Source: Strix aluco
Lineage: Eukaryota > Chordata > Aves > Strigiformes > Strigidae
Direction: 5' to 3'
Assembly (NCBI RefSeq): GCF_031877795.1
Contig: NC_133933.1
Coordinates: 6,136,632 to 6,200,631 of the forward strand
Length of the DNA: 64,000 bases
Position 1 is the first letter of the stretch, and the number at the start of each line of letters is the position of its first letter. Made by a program: the position numbers and the translations under genes. A model generated the notes under the pieces. That model did not search any database. It saw nothing but the letters and a program-made list of their open reading frames with translations, and had not been told where the DNA came from. This document shows, one piece after another, positions 41,601-48,757 of this stretch.

Positions 41601-43774
41601 CTTCTCCTGTTCCCCCGCTGTTCCTTTGGGGTCTGCCATTTGCCACCAGACGAGAACTTGCTGCACCTCACAGCCATGCGCTCTATTGACTCCGTATCAC
41701 GTTCACTGTTGCTGCTCCGTTTTTCCACTAGAAATACCTACAGCCTGAGTAACTAAACCTGGATATAGAAGGGACAGTGCTTCCGAATATATTTCTTGTA
41801 TACCCACTATAAGAGTGTGGAGCTGGTAAGACATACCTTCTGACAGGCTCTTTTGCACACATGCTTGTATTCTTTAGCTTTGGATTCGGAATGATAACCT
41901 GCACCTAAAATTAAGGCAAAAGGAAAAGAGATTAGACTATCTGTCAAACTATAGCCCATAGTTCACATAAAGAATTAAGATACAGACAAATACAGCCTTC
42001 CTTATTCTGGATTACATTGGCATTTCCTTTTTGTATCAATGATTGACAACCTTTGCATTCCAACATTAATTCAAATACACACAGTAAAATATAGGATAGA
42101 GAGCAAATATGCAGAAGCATACAGGTATACATCTCAGCGTCATACAATCTGTTCCTATAAACACTCTCCAAGAGATTCCAGTTTTGTTCATTCTTGGAGA
42201 ACTTCCAGCATAGCTTTTTTATTTATTGTCTATCACCGAGCAAAAACCTTGGTTCTAAGTCAAACTCCAATTTTCCTTTTACCGTTGATTTGCAAGTCTG
42301 CAGTTACCGTTCTGTTCATCTCCTCATATTTATGCTGCATTTTTAGAGCTCATTACTCCTGCTTTAGAGACAGAAGACTTCCTGGAAATAAAGATCAGAC
42401 AATTTTCTTCACCTTTTTCTCATTTTCAGTCTTTATGTCTACCCTGCTGCATCTAACCATTTTGCCCTGTTTTACAGCCACTGCCCCCTACTTCCATATG
42501 TGAAAAATTTATCAGTGCCCACTATTTGACTAAATACAGCCTCAGAAAAACAACAGACAAGACTAGCAGGCTGACATTTAAATTCCATCTTCTTCTGTGT
42601 TCTTGTTTTTTGAACTTGACAAATATGCTTTATCTTAACTTTCCTTTCCTCACCTCCAGAACTGTTAGCTTTGAGAAACAATACTAAAACAAGTTTTAAG
42701 ACTACTAGTGAAAGAAAAAGAATTTTAAATGGAGTAAAGAATACCAGGATCATCAAATATCAGCCCAGAATAAGTTCTTTGAGGGTTTGTTTTTGGTTTT
42801 TTTACCTTAGGATTTTATAAACCAAAATAAGCATGTTGGTTTTTCAAATATTTTAGGTGTCACCAAGCTACTTTGCTCAATTTCATTCCATGTCATCACA
42901 CATATGCTAAAAACAAATATGCAGCCAGATATAAGCATCACCGATATTTTCAAGATCAACAGTATTTAAGAAAGAATCTATTAGAAAAGAATTTATGACA
43001 CACAACACATCATTTTTGTATGACAAAAAGATGACCTCTTCATTACATGTGGAGAAAATAAATAGTAATTCACTTAAATATGAAAAATATAAAAAAAAAC
43101 CCCAAACAGACTTGGAGGAAAACCTTCAAAAGGGTAAAAAAAAAAAAAGTGAAGTGCTGCAACAAACAGCCTAAGGAGATTTCAAAAAGTCTTAACTAGA
43201 CTGTCCTTATGGACAAGCTAGACAAGAAACTGTCAGTAACAAAACAGCTATGTTTGATCTTTCTGTAGGGTAAGAAAATAGACTGAAACATCTCTCACAT
43301 TTTGTAGATTTCCTAAGCTTAGCAGATAACTGCAGAATTTAACATTTTATAACCATTTAATTTAGGGATTTTGTTTGGGGTTTTCTTTGTCAAGAAGGAA
43401 AAAAAAAAAAACCATTCAGAACACACAAAACCTGACATTTTTATTAACAATTTCCAAGATCCTCCAGCCAATGCAGCTTCCAATCAAACTCTCCACTCCC
43501 AGATTTACACCCAAAGTTAATATCACTTCGTTAACACACTAGTATTCCAAAGCCAATATAGCAGTTTAGTTGCTATTTAGTTTGTATATGCACTATTTCC
43601 ATTCCAGCTGTTATGCTTCTGCATCTTACCTGCATGGACAAGCACAAATCCCACTCGTTTCCCTCTTTGGGTTTGCTTTGTTTCGGGCTCTTTGACCACC
43701 ACTTTTACAGCTGTAACCTGAGACGATTTGGAAGGTAACACTTCTACTGAACTTATCCCCTTCTCCATGATCAT
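2619..43774 (-). CDS. TASP1: TASP1 (taspase 1, threonine aspartase), coding exons 2-10, 3' part beyond window
   Basis: Taspase 1 is an N-terminal-nucleophile hydrolase of the asparaginase-2 family. It is made as a proenzyme, cuts itself before a threonine, and then cleaves nuclear proteins such as MLL/KMT2A and TFIIA after aspartate (family knowledge). Nine exons on the minus strand, all with GT/AG borders, join at 43774-43630, 41904-41837, 40267-40199, 31844-31724, 30241-30157, 23973-23894, 11563-11457, 3699-3580 and 2697-2619. They give 874 nt, or 291 codons plus one base, with every phase matching. The product starts MIMEKG, has the family VLVHAGAG segment at residues 44-51, a bipartite basic signal at 197-220, and Asp233-Thr234 as the self-cleavage pair. 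Numbering agrees with the human protein as I remember it. About 130 C-terminal residues are missing because the gene runs off the left edge. No frameshift or stop is seen. Confidence 0.97.
2698..3579 (-). other. TASP1: TASP1 intron 9
   Basis: Short intron of 882 bp with ordinary AT-rich sequence and no repeat of note. Confidence 0.9.
3580..3699 (-). CDS. TASP1: TASP1 exon 9, catalytic threonine
   Basis: This 120-nt exon has exactly 40 codons (residues 226-265) with phase 0 at both ends. The acceptor is tgtatcctgcag and the donor is CAG|GTGATT, which departs from the usual GTRAGT. It encodes [20 protein letters not shown] and then [20 protein letters not shown]. The Asp-Thr pair is encoded at 3678-3673. 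In the family, cleavage between them frees the threonine as the N-terminal nucleophile of the small subunit. The SSGG and GRVGQ segments line the active site in related enzymes. Confidence 0.97.
4130..4155 (+). repeat. A26 homopolymer
   Basis: An uninterrupted run of 26 A in TASP1 intron 8. I saw no retroposed sequence before it, so it may be a simple repeat or a decayed insertion tail. Confidence 0.85.
5345..5505 (+). repeat. Purine-rich low-complexity tract
   Basis: About 160 bp are strongly biased to A and G on the plus strand, with many AGGAAGG and GAAAAG words. No repeat unit or frame is evident. Confidence 0.6.
5640..5745 (+). mobile_element. Old CR1 3' fragment
   Basis: The fragment has the CR1 ORF2 end form catccctagaggttttcaag followed by a shortened 3' end with cctatgatcctatgattt, a decayed version of the 8-bp terminal repeats. 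The middle of the 3' UTR is missing. Orientation is opposite to TASP1, in intron 8. Confidence 0.65.
11457..11563 (-). CDS. TASP1: TASP1 exon 8, bipartite nuclear signal
   Basis: This 107-nt exon has an acceptor ending in ctatag and an AAAAG|GTTAGT donor. It encodes residues 190-225: RFSLAAF, then a basic cluster KRNKRK (197-202), an acidic and hydrophobic spacer, and a second cluster KKRR (217-220). Two basic patches of this kind form the bipartite nuclear localisation signal described for taspase 1. This stretch is also the loop that precedes the self-cleavage site in the proenzyme. Confidence 0.95.
14206..14372 (-). mobile_element. Old, diverged CR1 fragment
   Basis: The plus strand reads catagaatgatgtaggttgg, then aagggatcttaggaggtcac and a diverged body resembling the CR1 3' untranslated end (tccaacgtcc, ttcaaggatgg). 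It is more decayed than the 48-kb and 58-kb copies. Lies in TASP1 intron 7; the right end is uncertain. Confidence 0.7.
18797..18831 (+). repeat. Poly-T tract with interruptions
   Basis: T14, CTTC, T5, C, T11 in TASP1 intron 7. Could be the reversed tail of an old insertion on the minus strand; nothing adjacent is recognised. Confidence 0.8.
19530..19618 (+). repeat. 41-bp direct repeat, two copies plus a partial
   Basis: A unit starting gctcaaattttattcaagtc at 19544 recurs at 19585 with few changes, giving a 41-bp period. A shorter related piece (cagattttattcag) stands just before at 19531. Lies in TASP1 intron 7. Confidence 0.85.
20031..20049. repeat. Short perfect hairpin
   Basis: TGTAAGAT and ATCTTACA are 8-bp arms around GCT. 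It is short enough to occur by chance. Confidence 0.5.
20291..20380 (+). repeat. Minisatellite, four units of about 23 bp
   Basis: The units start at 20291, 20314, 20335 and 20358 (23, 21, 23 and 23 bp). All contain a CTCTAG/GTCTAG core. The last two (gctctagtactggcaggaat and gctctagtacgggcagaaat, each followed by taa) are nearly identical; the first two are diverged. Confidence 0.75.
23412..23429 (+). repeat. A18 homopolymer
   Basis: Uninterrupted run of A in TASP1 intron 6-7 territory, upstream of exon 7 in plus coordinates. Confidence 0.8.
23894..23973 (-). CDS. TASP1: TASP1 exon 7
   Basis: This 80-nt exon has a tgtgtctcctag acceptor and an ACAA|GTGAGT donor. It completes Cys163 and continues [20 protein letters not shown] to IMAT, with Arg190 split with exon 8. 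The fit to taspase 1 residues 163-190 is clear and the phase is exact. Confidence 0.95.
25941..25963 (+). repeat. (AAAT)n microsatellite
   Basis: A6 followed by four TAAA units; TASP1 intron 6. Confidence 0.85.
26488..26520 (+). repeat. A-rich (CAAAAA)n tract
   Basis: A10 and then repeats of CAAAAA with small changes; TASP1 intron 6. Confidence 0.75.
30157..30241 (-). CDS. TASP1: TASP1 exon 6
   Basis: This 85-nt exon has a long pyrimidine tract ending in cag as acceptor and a TTG|GTAATT donor. The split Gly135 codon is followed by [20 protein letters not shown] and SAGRIPP, and Cys163 is split with exon 7. It fits residues 135-163 of taspase 1. A run of A on the plus strand at 30245-30253 is the acceptor's polypyrimidine tract seen from the other strand. 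Confidence 0.95.
30242..31723 (-). other. TASP1: TASP1 intron 5
   Basis: A 1.5-kb intron with a TTTG repeat at 30483 and otherwise plain sequence. Confidence 0.9.
30483..30504 (+). repeat. (TTTG)n microsatellite
   Basis: A T run and then three GTTT units, preceded by a C8 run; TASP1 intron 5. Confidence 0.75.
31724..31844 (-). CDS. TASP1: TASP1 exon 5
   Basis: This 121-nt exon (residues 95-134 plus one base) has a ttatttttag acceptor and a GTG|GTATGT donor. It encodes [20 protein letters not shown] followed by [10 protein letters not shown] and a GAVGALS end. The NAG-GSN-L motif with Asn100 and the D-S-IMDG segment are hallmarks of this hydrolase family. The human protein, as I recall it, has Met where this one has Leu after NAG. 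Confidence 0.96.
31845..40198 (-). other. TASP1: TASP1 intron 4
   Basis: An 8.4-kb intron of ordinary AT-rich sequence. No interspersed repeat is recognised with confidence; a possible CR1 relic at 36981 was not accepted. Confidence 0.9.
40199..40267 (-). CDS. TASP1: TASP1 exon 4
   Basis: This exon has 69 nt, 23 codons (residues 72-94), phase 0 on both sides, a ctgttttacag acceptor and a GAG|GTATGA donor. It encodes an [19 protein letters not shown] helix followed by IELE, characteristic of asparaginase-2 family enzymes. Because it is symmetrical, skipping it would keep the reading frame but delete a helix of the core. Confidence 0.95.
40268..41836 (-). other. TASP1: TASP1 intron 3
   Basis: A 1.6-kb intron with one A15 run and no recognised feature. 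Confidence 0.9.
41269..41283 (+). repeat. A15 homopolymer
   Basis: Simple A run in TASP1 intron 3. Confidence 0.8.
41837..41904 (-). CDS. TASP1: TASP1 exon 3
   Basis: This 68-nt exon lies between an attttag acceptor and an AAG|GTATGT donor. With the split Gly49 codon it encodes [19 protein letters not shown] and then ACQK, matching residues 49-71 of taspase 1. It enters in phase 1 and leaves in phase 0. The glycine- and alanine-rich start completes the HAGAG segment near the active-site pocket of the mature enzyme (family knowledge). Confidence 0.95.
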
Positions 43775-43790
43775 ACGTTAGGATCACCAT
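41874..43790 (-). promoter_or_regulatory. Upstream ORF overlapping the TASP1 start codon (63 codons, spliced)
   Basis: An ATG at 43790-43788, 16 nt before the TASP1 start codon, has a strong context (A at -3, G at +4). Its frame stays open through the rest of exon 2 and across the splice into exon 3, ending at TAA 41876-41874 after 63 codons. It overlaps the main frame, so a ribosome that starts here cannot reach the main ATG by reinitiation after termination. That would force leaky scanning and lower taspase output. This assumes exon 2 begins at 43796. Confidence 0.6.
41905..43629 (-). other. TASP1: TASP1 intron 2
   Basis: A 1.7-kb intron. It contains an antisense open frame of 154 codons (42039-42503, plus) without a known domain, judged to be chance. 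Confidence 0.9.
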
Positions 43791-43796
43791 CTTCTA
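43630..43796 (-). CDS. TASP1: TASP1 exon 2, first coding exon
   Basis: The acceptor is ctcttttccag before 43796 and the donor is CAG|GTAAGA after 43630. The exon has 22 nt of 5' UTR, then ATG at 43774-43772, giving 48 codons plus one base. The product reads [18 protein letters not shown] at its start and ends in GFVLVHAG, the beginning of the conserved asparaginase-family fold. The first ATG has a weak context (C at -3, A at +4). The in-frame ATG two codons later has A at -3 and G at +4, so initiation could occur at either Met1 or Met3. A third, out-of-frame ATG at 43790-43788 is described as the upstream ORF. Confidence 0.95.
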
Positions 43797-44570
43797 CTGG
43801 AAAAGAGCATCCTTCCATTCAAAAATAAACTCTGGAGAGGAATCATCCTAAAACCAAATCACATGCATACATTAGATGCTGATTTCAAGAGACGGATTTC
43901 ATACAAATAACTTCAGAAAGAACCATGGGAAGAGAGGTTTGAAACAAGGAGAGTATGCCTCTTGAAAGAAGGCCTTCTAAGTTCTGCACCTTCCCCAGCT
44001 ACCAGTATTAATGAGACTTAAAATAATCAAAATCCCTGTTGCAAGTTGAAAAGCAGCCTTTTCATTATGACTTAACTTGAATCTAATAATCTTTCCAGAC
44101 ATTGTAGGGAATTGGTGATATAAGGCTTGTCCATGACTGAAAGTTGTTTTCCATGGTCTCCTTTTATTCAACAGTACACTTTATTTCTCCACTCATCATG
44201 CCTGGTTTTTAATGTGATGGTGCTCCATAGCCACAATCTTTACTTTTTAAAAGTGTCATTCCCTGCTTGTGTGCAAAGTCCTAAGCAGCACTGTATCAAT
44301 GCTGGCAAAAGCTGAAAGACAGTGTAAATGCTTGCACAGCAGAGTCTCCTGTCCTCAAATCACATACCAGCCTCTGCCTGTGTGATTTTGTGTCTACATT
44401 TTATGTAGGGGATGTAGAAACTGTGCATTAACACAAATTAAACAGTCACATAAGAAGTTATGAACATGTGCTCTAGAGAATTGTAGCATATGAGTAACAC
44501 TTAAAAATGCCATACCTTTTCCTTTCTTTTGCAGGAAATAGCTGTTTAAGAACCTATAATGAATTCCTAC

Positions 44571-44600
44571 TCTTCCATACTTTTCCATACTTTTTCATCC
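44571..44600 (+). repeat. Short 10-bp tandem repeat beside a G tract
   Basis: ttccatac, ttttccatac and tttttcatcc form about 2.5 copies of a pyrimidine-rich 10-mer. It stands 30 bp before the G tract at 44630. Confidence 0.6.
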
Positions 44601-44629
44601 CTTACCCTTGTTATTCTCCACTGACTTGC

Positions 44630-44662
44630 GGGGGGGGGGGGGGGCGGGGGGGGGGGGAGGAG
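44630..44662 (+). repeat. Long G tract (G15-C-G12-A-GG-A-GG type)
   Basis: Two long G runs are separated by one C, then AGGAGG. On the minus strand, which is the TASP1 sense strand, this is a C tract in intron 1. The G-rich strand could fold into a G-quadruplex. Confidence 0.9.
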
Positions 44663-47089
44663 AAAAAGAGAAATTAACTTTTTTTTTTTTATGGCAAAGT
44701 ATTTCTAAAAAAAATGCCAAATAAACCTGAAACAGTAAAAGAAAGTTTGCCTAGATAAGTGTAAGAATAGCTACCATGATTATTAGTGAACCACAACATG
44801 CTTAAGTTGACCTCAGATAAATTAGTAACCCTATTTGGTTTTGACCATAACCCTCAAGATGTTTATAGAATTTAAAGTTTATAGAAAGTTAATGGAAAAA
44901 CTCTCAGTATTTTCTAGTATACAAAACAAAAAAGTTCCCAAATTAAAGTACAAAACTATGTATCTTTCAGGAGCCAGAAAACAAACTCACTGTATTTACT
45001 GCTCCTCTTATCCACAGCCTAATACATGTTAATCCTGACACAATACCGTTTCTCTAGCTCAGCAGTTAAAATCAAAAGCAGAGACATTCTACATGTTGAA
45101 TTAATTCAGGAAGTAAAAAAGCATATAGCATTAACTCATGAATGGAGAAAACCTCTATAACATATTAAGGTATTCCAATATGATGTCTATCACTCTTACC
45201 ACCTCGGAAGAGACTTGTAACCTAAGAATACTAGAAAGTTAATAGAAATGAAAAAAATGAAGTGTTTAATACATAGGGTTTAAACCACAGACTTTGCTAA
45301 TGCTATATGGCTTACTCCAGTAATTAAATACCACTCCATTTAAGCAACCAAAACAATGCAAATGATGTTTAGCAAGATTCAGCACAGGCACAGAACAGAG
45401 AAACTTGCTGGTTTACCACAACCATCCTTTCAGTAATGAAAATTAGCACAGCTTTCTAGGAAGTTATTTATTTTCACTCATTTTTTCTTAGATGCTAAAC
45501 ATATATAGGTATCTTCATATATTTTTAAGTTTATATTTTAAAATTAAATAAGAACTTATTGTTATAAATATATACATATACAAAAGACTGCTACATTACA
45601 TAGACTCTACAGAGAGCAAAAGCATTTATGGACTACATCCAACTGTAATTGTCTCCTGTATAAACTTCAGAGCTAAAAGTGAAGTCTTAATCACCACATT
45701 TACTTCCTTTTTGCTAATAATAGTGAGGAAAGCTCCAGCAGCTACTGGTACAGGCAGTAAGCTGAAACACAGTCTGTTTCCTGCAAACTCTGCTTTGTTA
45801 CAACTTGTTACAGCACACCATGTCCTTACAGGCGTGACAAGGACTAAAGTTAAATGTCAGAGGAGCAAGTAAGGAACCTATTCATGAAGAAATGGAAGAA
45901 ATAGTGTGGTGGTAGGGAAAGTGATAATGATGGTAGTTAAATACTTTTAGAAAATGAAGATATGGATGCCACTTAAAGACTACCTAATAGCATAACTCCA
46001 GACTGAAAACCATAATTAGGTCTTTACATACACTTGGGTCTGAGGATGCGTTTATTTTTACCAGACAACATACAGTCAACCCCTCTCAATAATTTTCTTC
46101 ATTTCCTCCACATCAACTCTATTCTGTCAAACCCCCTCCATCTCAAACCATTCTTCAAGGCCTTTCAAATTGCATTCACAAACCTGCTGCTTCCACTTCA
46201 TAAGTTCCTGTCGGACTCAACCTTTCCCTTTCCAGATTTTTCTGTTCTCCTTCCTGGCTGTCATACATTCATGACTTCTGATCTCATCGCTCCTTGTTAC
46301 ACAGTTCACTTTTCTACATCTGTACAGCTACAGAAGTGGTGGAGAAATACACTCTGGTTTGACTCCTGAAGGGCATGAACCTTAATGCTTTCAACAAAGT
46401 AGCCCAAAGCACTTCCTCCGCTGAAAAAAGTAACATTGAATCCTACACAAGCACTCGGAAAAACGTAAATAAAAGGGAGTGTCACACCCGACGTTCAGGA
46501 GTGGCTCAGTCTTTCAGCCGCAGACACTGCAGCTATTCTATGGGCCAAGAGGGGACCCTCACCGTGCCCCCGTGATTCCAAGTGTCACTGCACAGAAAAC
46601 AGCTCTATAAAAGAGCAAACACTTACAAAGGCGGCTGAGGGGTGAAGGGGGAGACGCACACGCCGATGTCTCCGTCTCAACACTGGCAATAGGAAAGAGT
46701 TTGTTTTTAAGAGCTTTTGGGTTTGACACTGAGAGGCCTGGGCGGGGAGGGGGGACGACGAGCAACAGGGCGAGAGGAAAGCGCTTAACCCCACGAGGGA
46801 GCAGCCAAGCCTCCCCCCACGGGACCGATCGCTTCGACAACCAAGAAGGAGCAGCAGCAACCGAGAAGCTGACGAGGAAACGAGCAACCACCAGCCACGA
46901 AACAGCAGCAGAAAAGAAACTTTTATTCGGAAAAAAAACCTCGGCGAGACCGGCCGCGGCCGCCCCACCAAAGCTCCCCGGGAGGGCCGGGCGGCCCCTC
47001 AAGCCCCACACCGGCGGAAGGGGCGGGAAGGCGGCGCAGCCCCTCAGCCCCGTTACCGCCTCACGGAGCCGCCGCCGCCGGGCCCCGGC

Positions 47090-47103
47090 GTCGCCATAGC
47101 AAC
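47090..47103 (+). promoter_or_regulatory. RFX-type X-box
   Basis: GTCGCCATAGCAAC fits the X-box consensus GTNRCC-N2-RGYAAC at all fixed positions. RFX factors bind such sites in promoters of cilium and other genes. It lies 49 bp from the CRE. Confidence 0.6.
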
Positions 47104-47150
47104 GCCCAGGGCCACCCCCCCTTCCCGGGAGACGGGGCCGCAGCGGTGGC

Positions 47151-47162
47151 GGTGACGTCACC
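47151..47162. promoter_or_regulatory. Perfect CRE palindrome
   Basis: GGTGACGTCACC is a 12-bp perfect palindrome containing the full CREB/ATF site TGACGTCA at 47153-47160. It lies about 190 bp inside the presumed TASP1 intron 1, within the CpG island. Confidence 0.7.
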
Positions 47163-47347
47163 CCCGGGGAGCCCCCACCGGCGGCGCGCGGACCGCTCCA
47201 GCCCGCGCGGCCGCCTCGCGGCGCCACCGTTACGCCGCCGCCCACGGAGCCTCGGGAAGGGGGTGGGGGGGGTAAGGACCGGCCGAGGAGAGGCGGGGAT
47301 CGGCGGGCTAAGGCGGGGCAGGGCGGCACCAGGCACGAAGCACTCAC

Positions 47348-47420
47348 CCTCCGCCGCCGCCAGCCTCGCGCACACCCGGAACCGTCCACCCGCCCGTTGC
47401 CTCGGTGAGGATGAGGCGTC
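47348..47420 (-). other. TASP1: Probable TASP1 non-coding exon 1 (5' UTR)
   Basis: Inferred exon. The best splice donor on the minus strand of the CpG island is GGAGG|GTGAGTG, with the GT at 47347-47346, giving an exon end at 47348. Two minus-strand CCAAT boxes (47489-47485 and 47445-47441) lie just upstream, which would suit a start site at about 47370-47430. The upstream limit is a guess. A weaker alternative donor is GTAACG near 47055. Confidence 0.45.
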
Positions 47421-47440
47421 CCGCCCCCCGCCGCCCGCCC

Positions 47441-47489
47441 ATTGGACGAGGCCCGCCAGGCGAGCGGAAATAGCGAGATCACCGATTGG
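47441..47489 (-). promoter_or_regulatory. Pair of CCAAT boxes for TASP1
   Basis: ATTGG occurs on the plus strand at 47441-47445 and 47485-47489, so CCAAT reads in the direction of TASP1 transcription. The spacing is 44 bp. Such pairs usually bind NF-Y in TATA-less promoters, 60-100 bp upstream of the start. Confidence 0.6.
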
Positions 47490-47530
47490 CGGCTGGAAGG
47501 ACGAATGAGGCGCCGGCTGTCGCGGGAGCG

Positions 47531-47556
47531 CCAATGGCGGCGGGGCGGGGGCGGGG
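47531..47556 (+). promoter_or_regulatory. Plus-strand CCAAT box with adjacent GC boxes
   Basis: CCAAT at 47531-47535 is followed within a few bases by overlapping GGGGCGGGG motifs (Sp/KLF type). It faces away from TASP1 and would suit a divergent start site in the 47.6-kb region. Confidence 0.5.
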
Positions 47557-47705
47557 ACTCGGCCCGGGGGCGGGCGTTGTGGCTGCCGCTAAAGGGAAGG
47601 GCGCCGCCACTTCCACCCTCAGGGTGGGCGGGTGGAGCCGGAGCGGCGGGCTAGGGGAGGACGCTGGAGGGAGAGCGGGCGGCGCCTTCCCCGCGGGGTG
47701 GGGAA

Positions 47706-47900
47706 ATGGCGGCCGCAACCTCCCCGAGGGGAAGGTGTTCGGGCGAGGGGGAGCCGGGCGCGTTGTCTGTGGAGCAGCTGCACCCCGCCACCCCCAGCCC
47801 GCCTTCCGCCCCCGCTGGGCCTTCCGGCCGCTTTTCTCTCGTGACTTCCTCGCGAACGGCTGGTTCCACCGAGCAAAACCTAATGAAGAACGAGACCTGA
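47706..47900 (+). CDS. Small divergent ORF in the CpG island (64 aa, unproven)
   Basis: The ATG at 47706 has a strong context (G at -3, G at +4) and begins MAAATSPRGRC. The frame runs 64 codons to a stop at 47898-47900. It is the plus-strand ORF best placed downstream of the plus-strand CCAAT and GC boxes. I recognise no domain. Long open frames are common in GC-rich DNA, and four other frames here are also open, so coding status is doubtful. It may instead be the start of a divergent non-coding RNA. Confidence 0.15.
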   Translation: MAAATSPRGRCSGEGEPGALSVEQLHPATPSPPSAPAGPSGRFSLVTSSRTAGSTEQNLMKNET

Positions 47901-48076
47901 TGTGTTTTGCCTTGAGGAGCTGCAAAGGCTTTGGTATCTTGCTCCCCGCAGATGCATGACTTATAGTGTCAGCGCTGAACAAAACAAACTTTACTTATTA
48001 CAAATAAGTATTTCTTAGAACAGTCCTGTCAGGAGATCTTCCCACCAATTGGATATTTTGTATCTCCTTCCTTCAA

Positions 48077-48757
48077 TCACAGAATCATCACCGTTGGAAA
48101 AGACCTTGAAGATCATCCAGTCCAACCATTAACCTCACACTGACAGTTCCCAACTCCACCAGATCCCTCAGCGCTGGGTCAACCCGACTCTTAAACCCCT
48201 CCAGGGATGGGGACTCCACCACTGCCCTGGGCAGCCCATTCCAATGCCCAACAACCCCTTCTGGAAATAAATGCTTCCTAATATCTAATCTAAACCTTCT
48301 CTGGTGCAACTTGAGGCCATTCCCTCTTGTCCTATCACTTGTTACTTGGTTCAAGAGACTCATCCCCAGCTCTCTGCACCCTCCTTTCAGGGAGCTGTAG
48401 AGGGCAATGAGGTCTCCCCTCAGCCTCCTCTTCTCCAGACTAAACCCCCCCAGTTCCCTCAGCCGCTCCCCATCAGACCTGTGCTCCAGACCCTGCACCA
48501 GCTTCGTTGCCCTTCTCTGGACACACTCGAGTCATTCAATGTCCTTTTTGTAGTGAGGGGCCCAAAACTGAACCCACTCATCGAGGGGCGGCCTCACCAG
48601 TGCCAAGTACAGGGGCAAGATCCCTTCCCTGTCCCTGCTGGCCACGCTATTGCTGATTCAAGCCAGGATGCCATTGGCCTTCTTGGCCACCTGGGCACAC
48701 TGCTGGCTCCTGTTCAGCCGGCTGTCAATCAACACCCCCAGGTCCCTCTCTGGCTCT
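48077..48757 (-). mobile_element. CR1 LINE, 5'-truncated copy 1
   Basis: The sense strand is minus. The 3' end is at 48077, where the plus strand reads cacagaatcatc followed by ttggaaaagaccttgaag, the typical avian CR1 tail. The body encodes the C-terminal part of the CR1 ORF2 reverse transcriptase protein, with a 136-codon open stretch at 48498-48088. A TGA at 48534-48532 interrupts the frame. About 680 bp remain of a full element of several kb. It lies just upstream of the TASP1 promoter. The upper boundary is approximate. Confidence 0.95.

Larger units (their letters stand above)
43797..47347 (-). other. TASP1: TASP1 intron 1
   Basis: A 3.55-kb intron, assuming exon 1 ends at 47348. AT-rich at its 3' side, with the G tract at 44630, and GC-rich at its 5' side where it lies in the CpG island with the X-box and the CRE. 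Confidence 0.6.
46700..47900. promoter_or_regulatory. TASP1: CpG-island promoter of TASP1, possibly bidirectional
   Basis: The base composition changes abruptly from AT-rich intron to GC-rich, CpG-dense sequence and back again. The island sits at the 5' end of TASP1. It contains CCAAT boxes on both strands (minus at 47489-47485 and 47445-47441, plus at 47531-47535), GC boxes at 47539-47556, a perfect CRE palindrome and an X-box. No TATA box stands out. CCAAT and GC boxes pointing both ways are typical of bidirectional CpG promoters, so a divergent plus-strand transcript is plausible. Confidence 0.85.

Noticed and set aside
47090..47162. MHC class II-like X1/X2 module
   Set aside because: The X-box and the CRE are 49 bp apart, whereas they adjoin in genuine S-X-Y modules, and the nearby gene is not an immune gene.
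46559..47482. 307-codon open frame on the minus strand through the CpG island
   Set aside because: It crosses the best exon-1 donor and the CRE/X-box region. The composition is Pro/Arg/Gly/Ala-rich as expected of CpG-island DNA lacking stop codons, and other frames here are open as well.
47479..47982. Several overlapping open frames on both strands of the CpG island (up to 167 codons)
   Set aside because: GC-rich shadow frames without domains; they overlap each other on opposite strands.
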